DNA of 33,059 nucleotides from contig CABVAY010000024.1 of assembly GCA_902496455.1 (NCBI GenBank), positions 1-33,059 on the forward strand, written 5' to 3'. Every line of letters begins with the position of its first letter. Within the stretch, counting starts at the first letter, position 1. The position numbers and the translations under genes were made by a program. Of the stretch, positions 30,046 to 33,059 are shown in pieces. The notes beneath the pieces are model-generated. The model worked only from the letters and a program-made list of their open reading frames with translations. It was not told where the DNA came from and did no database searches. This DNA is from an uncultured Collinsella sp. (lineage in GTDB: Bacteria > Actinomycetota > Coriobacteriia > Coriobacteriales > Coriobacteriaceae).

Positions 30046-31134
30046 CTATTCCTTCAACGCGCGATCAAGCCAGGAGAGGCTGCGGTTGCGCTCCCCATCA
30101 AGAACCTCGCCAACATGCTGCCAATCGATATCGTCGTCCCAAGCATTGCCTTGGAACGTGTCCCAGGCCCTATGCTCTAGGCCAAAGAGTCTAAGAACAG
30201 ATTTATTTCGCGCGGCATTAGCCTTTGGAAAGATCTCAACAAATGGGGTGCCGAGATTGATACAAAAAGCAGTGCCGTGGAATGAATCCGTGTATACGCA
30301 AGATGCATCCCTAAACAGCGCAAGGAAATCCTCCAGGGGCGGAAGAACGACCTGTTTTCCTACCCTTCTCCTAAACGTAGGGCAAACACTTACAATCTCA
30401 AGATTGGAGCCAGCGGTCTTATCTTTAACGTACTGCAGCATATCTGAATCAGGATGGAGGTTATAGACGAGGGCGTAGGGCTTTTCAACGGGAGCCTTTT
30501 TACTGGCAATCTTGTTCCACTCGGAGCGATTGAGAAGCAGGGTCGGATCCAAAACCTGCTCAGCTTTGAGACCGTAGCTCTCAACGATATCCTTACCTGA
30601 ATCCTCGCGGACGGAAATGGCATCGTAGCGCTTGAGCCAGTTACCAATTTGCGACTCATATCCCTTTACAACGCCACCACGTCCAAAACTAGCGGCGTAG
30701 GATACGACCTTCTTTCCCTCGACCTTAGAAAGCCCGTCCCAAAAGAATACCGGATCTAGAGAGCCATCGCCAAGTTCGTTCCAGACCTGATCGCTGCCAG
30801 TCAAATAGATATCTGTGTTAGGCAGCAAGGCGTCGATACTTGTTTCATCACAATGCGGAGAAAGAGTCAGATACTGCTCTCTCATGCTCTTAAAACGCTT
30901 CTCACCTGCACCGTACAGCAAACGCCAAACCGTGTTCCTATAGATGCGATGAGGCAGAGACCTACCTTCTGAATAACGCTTCACAAGAGAATCAAGGGTC
31001 TCAGCGCATCTCCGATAGTCAACAACAACAGGATCGTACCCCAAGTTTTTAACAACCTCTTGCGTAGCATAAGCCTGGAGGACAGACCCGTAGTTGAGAA
31101 CGTTATGACGAGTAATAATTGAAACTTTTTTCAT
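30046..31134 (-). CDS. Polysaccharide pyruvyl transferase
   Basis: It transfers pyruvate from phosphoenolpyruvate to a sugar, giving ketal groups on the polymer. The 362-residue chain has the family start SIITRHNVLNYGSVLQAYAT, the middle blocks DIYLTGSDQVWN and VSYAASFGRG, VREDSGKDIV, and the C-terminal CVYTDSFHGTAFCINLGTPF with the conserved SFHGT. It follows the polymerase gene by 25 bases and is followed by the FrhB-like gene, the common pairing. Ribosome binding is weak in sequence, so coupling within the operon is likely. The acceptor sugar is unknown. Confidence 0.93.
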   Translation of the reverse strand: MKKVSIITRHNVLNYGSVLQAYATQEVVKNLGYDPVVVDYRRCAETLDSLVKRYSEGRSLPHRIYRNTVWRLLYGAGEKRFKSMREQYLTLSPHCDETSIDALLPNTDIYLTGSDQVWNELGDGSLDPVFFWDGLSKVEGKKVVSYAASFGRGGVVKGYESQIGNWLKRYDAISVREDSGKDIVESYGLKAEQVLDPTLLLNRSEWNKIASKKAPVEKPYALVYNLHPDSDMLQYVKDKTAGSNLEIVSVCPTFRRRVGKQVVLPPLEDFLALFRDASCVYTDSFHGTAFCINLGTPFVEIFPKANAARNKSVLRLFGLEHRAWDTFQGNAWDDDIDWQHVGEVLDGERNRSLSWLDRALKE

Positions 31135-31159
31135 TCTGATACTTTTTCTAGATAATGGA

Positions 31160-32506
31160 CTAATTCATAGGGGGTTGTCGTTTCTGATATCTTTTTATCC
31201 ACTCACTTAGGAACAGAGACGAGATGGCTAAAAACCAAGTCGTTGGAGTAAAGAGAGATGAGGTGAGCTTTCCAACAAGCGGCATGGAGAATATGCCCGA
31301 AGAAAGATAGGTATACGAAATCATCGAAAAAGACAGCGGGGACCCACCATGAAGCATGCGAGCATGCTCATAGAGGTTTGAATAAAAAAGACCAGTTAAG
31401 AGGCTAAATAGCGCAGTACCGCCAAAACCGAAATCGTGATACCACAATCGAAATACCGTGTATACATTACCGAGATCGATTGAACCCCAAGAACGAAACT
31501 CATGGTTACCGGATGAAACTAAATTAGTAAAGCCAAAATTTCGTCCAAAAGACGAATATAGTGCTACGAAAGTCTCCGAGCCAAAGTACTTGCTTGCAAC
31601 ACCAGGATTTTGAAGAAATTTATCAAATAAAACAAATGAATAGCCAATGTAGCTGCAAATATAATCCAATGGTCCAAGAGTAACTTCTCGTCCAACAAAC
31701 CAAGAGGCAACCCAAAATAAGAAACAGGCAAAAACAAGAGCGAATACAATTTTGATAAACTTCCCAAGGGTTATTCTTATCGTCCACCCACTGTTAATCG
31801 ATAGTAAAATCCATATGCAGCAAACGCATGAACAGACAAAAACAATGGCACCTAGCCTTACGCCATTCAATAATTGACAAATTGCATAAAACGCAGCGGG
31901 GAGAAGCATGAGAGCATCTTTGATGCTAAATCCATCGCAAATAATATTGTTAAAACCAATAATTAGATATACAAACGAAAAAATGGTAAGCAATTTAAAG
32001 CATATATTGGATAAAGACGAAAGCCCGACTGAAGGATCATCGCCGCTATAAGCAGATGCAGTTCGGTAAGAATTCATTAAAGAATTCCAGTCCCCAGCAA
32101 CAGGACCCGAAACAGCTGATCGAACATCTTTCAAAAACAAAACGGCAGTAACGACCCCAAGGACAACAGCCAATAGAACAAGAGATGTCGGAACTTGAAT
32201 CCTTACAAGAGTCGTCGATTCAACACTAGCATTAAGTTTGCTTCGCTGCACTTTCATCTGCCTAAAATAAAGTAAGAAAAATAGCGATGCGACATCAAAG
32301 ACGGTAACAAAGAAGCAAATAAGTAATCCTCCATGGAGGGAGACTTCAGTACCGAAGACAAGGCAGTTATACAATTCAGCGAGTGAGCAAATAAAGAAAG
32401 AGGCGTTACAAATTGATGCTGGATTCATCCAATCACTTTTTGATAGCTCTTGAGAGATTGCAAGCAGCAAAAGAAAATATAACGTCATTAATGATAGAAC
32501 TAACAT
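31160..32506 (-). CDS. Wzy-like repeat-unit polymerase
   Basis: A 448-residue membrane protein with about ten to twelve hydrophobic segments and a large central outer loop (around FGSETFVALYSSFGRNFGF), the architecture of O-antigen/capsule polymerases. WYHDFGFGGTALFSLLTGLFY near the C-terminus is typical of the oligosaccharide repeat-unit polymerase group. Primary sequence in this class is poorly conserved, so the call rests on topology and on position among transferases and a flippase. It is markedly AT-rich for this genome. The ATG at 32506 lies 23 bases after the GT2 stop. Confidence 0.8.
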   Translation of the reverse strand: MLVLSLMTLYFLLLLAISQELSKSDWMNPASICNASFFICSLAELYNCLVFGTEVSLHGGLLICFFVTVFDVASLFFLLYFRQMKVQRSKLNASVESTTLVRIQVPTSLVLLAVVLGVVTAVLFLKDVRSAVSGPVAGDWNSLMNSYRTASAYSGDDPSVGLSSLSNICFKLLTIFSFVYLIIGFNNIICDGFSIKDALMLLPAAFYAICQLLNGVRLGAIVFVCSCVCCIWILLSINSGWTIRITLGKFIKIVFALVFACFLFWVASWFVGREVTLGPLDYICSYIGYSFVLFDKFLQNPGVASKYFGSETFVALYSSFGRNFGFTNLVSSGNHEFRSWGSIDLGNVYTVFRLWYHDFGFGGTALFSLLTGLFYSNLYEHARMLHGGSPLSFSMISYTYLSSGIFSMPLVGKLTSSLFTPTTWFLAISSLFLSEWIKRYQKRQPPMN

Positions 32507-32529
32507 TGTTTAAGCTACTTTCAAGTTAG

Positions 32530-33059
32530 TTATTGCATTAATCCAGATAAGCGACAGGCAGAACAAAATACGGAAAAAATTCTTCTTCCGCAGCAGGCAA
32601 AAAATGCTGCCAAGCGTTCTCTTTTTCTAGCTTCGAAATCCTTCAGAACAGGCAAACGAAATGTAGATAAGTTATTCCAAAGGTCATCGCGGTCTTTAAG
32701 GTCGCTTTCAGAGACCCCAGCCATCGGAATCTGTGCGTAAACCATCCTACAAACAGAAAAGCAGCGCGAAGCGGCAGCTTTACTTAGGTCCGGATACCAA
32801 TTACAAATATCCTGGTAGAGCCGATCGGCAATTATCAATGCGGACTCGCCTTTAATGTGTCGATATTCTTGCCTGATAATGCTGTTACTTCTCATGCGAT
32901 ATGCATACAACTCACGGCAATCGACAACGGCAACGGAATCAACCTTGTGAATAATCTTATAGACGCTAGCGAGATCCTCGTAATACAGCCCCTTAGGGAA
33001 CGGGTCAATGCCCAGTGGCGCCTTTGCGTAAAGGCGCCACGGGGCACCGGTGTCCAGCG
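32530..33059 (-). CDS. GT2-family glycosyltransferase, C-terminal part (5' end beyond window)
   Basis: The frame is open from the right edge (first full codon at 33057) to the TAA at 32530, so the start lies outside. It reads LDTGAPWRLYAKAPLGIDPF, then KGLYYEDLASVYKIIHKVD and YAYRMRSNSIIRQ, the acceptor-binding (ED) and C-terminal blocks of EpsJ-like GT2 enzymes. The last 100 residues are helical and rich in Arg and Cys. It should add a sugar to the capsule repeat unit and is the first gene seen of the operon. The right edge begins to be GC-richer than the polymerase gene. Confidence 0.88.
   Translation of the reverse strand, partial: LDTGAPWRLYAKAPLGIDPFPKGLYYEDLASVYKIIHKVDSVAVVDCRELYAYRMRSNSIIRQEYRHIKGESALIIADRLYQDICNWYPDLSKAAASRCFSVCRMVYAQIPMAGVSESDLKDRDDLWNNLSTFRLPVLKDFEARKRERLAAFFACCGRRIFSVFCSACRLSGLMQ
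33015..33040. repeat. Perfect 11-bp inverted repeat within the GT2 gene
   Basis: GTGGCGCCTTT and AAAGGCGCCAC form perfect arms around the four-base loop GCGT. It lies inside coding sequence (WRLYAKAPL) and may be chance or a pause site. Confidence 0.6.

Noticed and set aside
1..33059. CRISPR array, tRNA, rRNA, prophage or integrase
   Set aside because: No regularly spaced direct repeats, cloverleaf, rRNA sequence, integrase or phage structural gene was recognised on either strand.

Overview
The window looks like a chromosome segment of a GC-rich, Gram-positive gut actinobacterium of the Coriobacteriia, most likely Collinsella or a close relative. This is inferred from codon use, gene content and the protein families seen, not from a marker gene. 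Almost every gene lies on the minus strand. The only clear plus-strand gene is a small winged-helix regulator at 2801-3154.

Bases 1-8480 hold housekeeping and sugar-use genes. They are the 5' part of leuS, an unusual protist-like IMP dehydrogenase (guaB), a ModE-type DNA-binding protein, a degenerate Cys/Met-metabolism PLP-enzyme relative, and a sucrose locus. The sucrose locus contains a PTS EIIBC (scrA), a sucrose-6-phosphate hydrolase (scrB) and a LacI-type repressor (scrR), with three near-identical operators. Intergenic gaps carry large palindromes; two of them share one conserved core (1006-1099 and 8570-8669).

Bases 8682-20079 hold a compact eight-gene exopolysaccharide operon read right to left: a fused SDR-like/PelD protein, a PelE-like TPR membrane protein, a DUF2194 putative deacetylase, PelF glycosyltransferase, PelG transporter, a CotH-kinase lipoprotein, a VTC (polyphosphate-polymerase fold) protein and a DUF4956 membrane protein. 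The genes overlap or are 3 bp apart, so they should act as one unit. The core is a monoderm Pel-type synthase whose PelD part keeps an RxxD c-di-GMP I-site. The CotH/VTC/DUF4956 tail is the most interesting part of the window. Upstream lies a 121-bp inverted-repeat-bounded element.

Bases 20155-26430 form a decaying defence island: an RloA/RloB (AbiL-like) pair whose rloB is frameshifted, an Abi_2 (AbiD/F) HEPN protein preceded by a strong terminator-like hairpin that may belong to a small RNA, an OLD-type ATPase with a TOPRIM domain, a UvrD-helicase pseudogene with an in-frame stop, and an IS256-family transposase remnant.

Bases 26440-33059 are visibly AT-richer and hold part of a capsule/EPS locus, again read right to left: GT2 (partial), Wzy-like polymerase, pyruvyl transferase, FrhB-like iron-sulfur protein with a G9 tract, GT4 and a Wzx-like flippase. 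The window therefore places two unrelated polysaccharide systems on either side of a worn defence island, a typical variable region.
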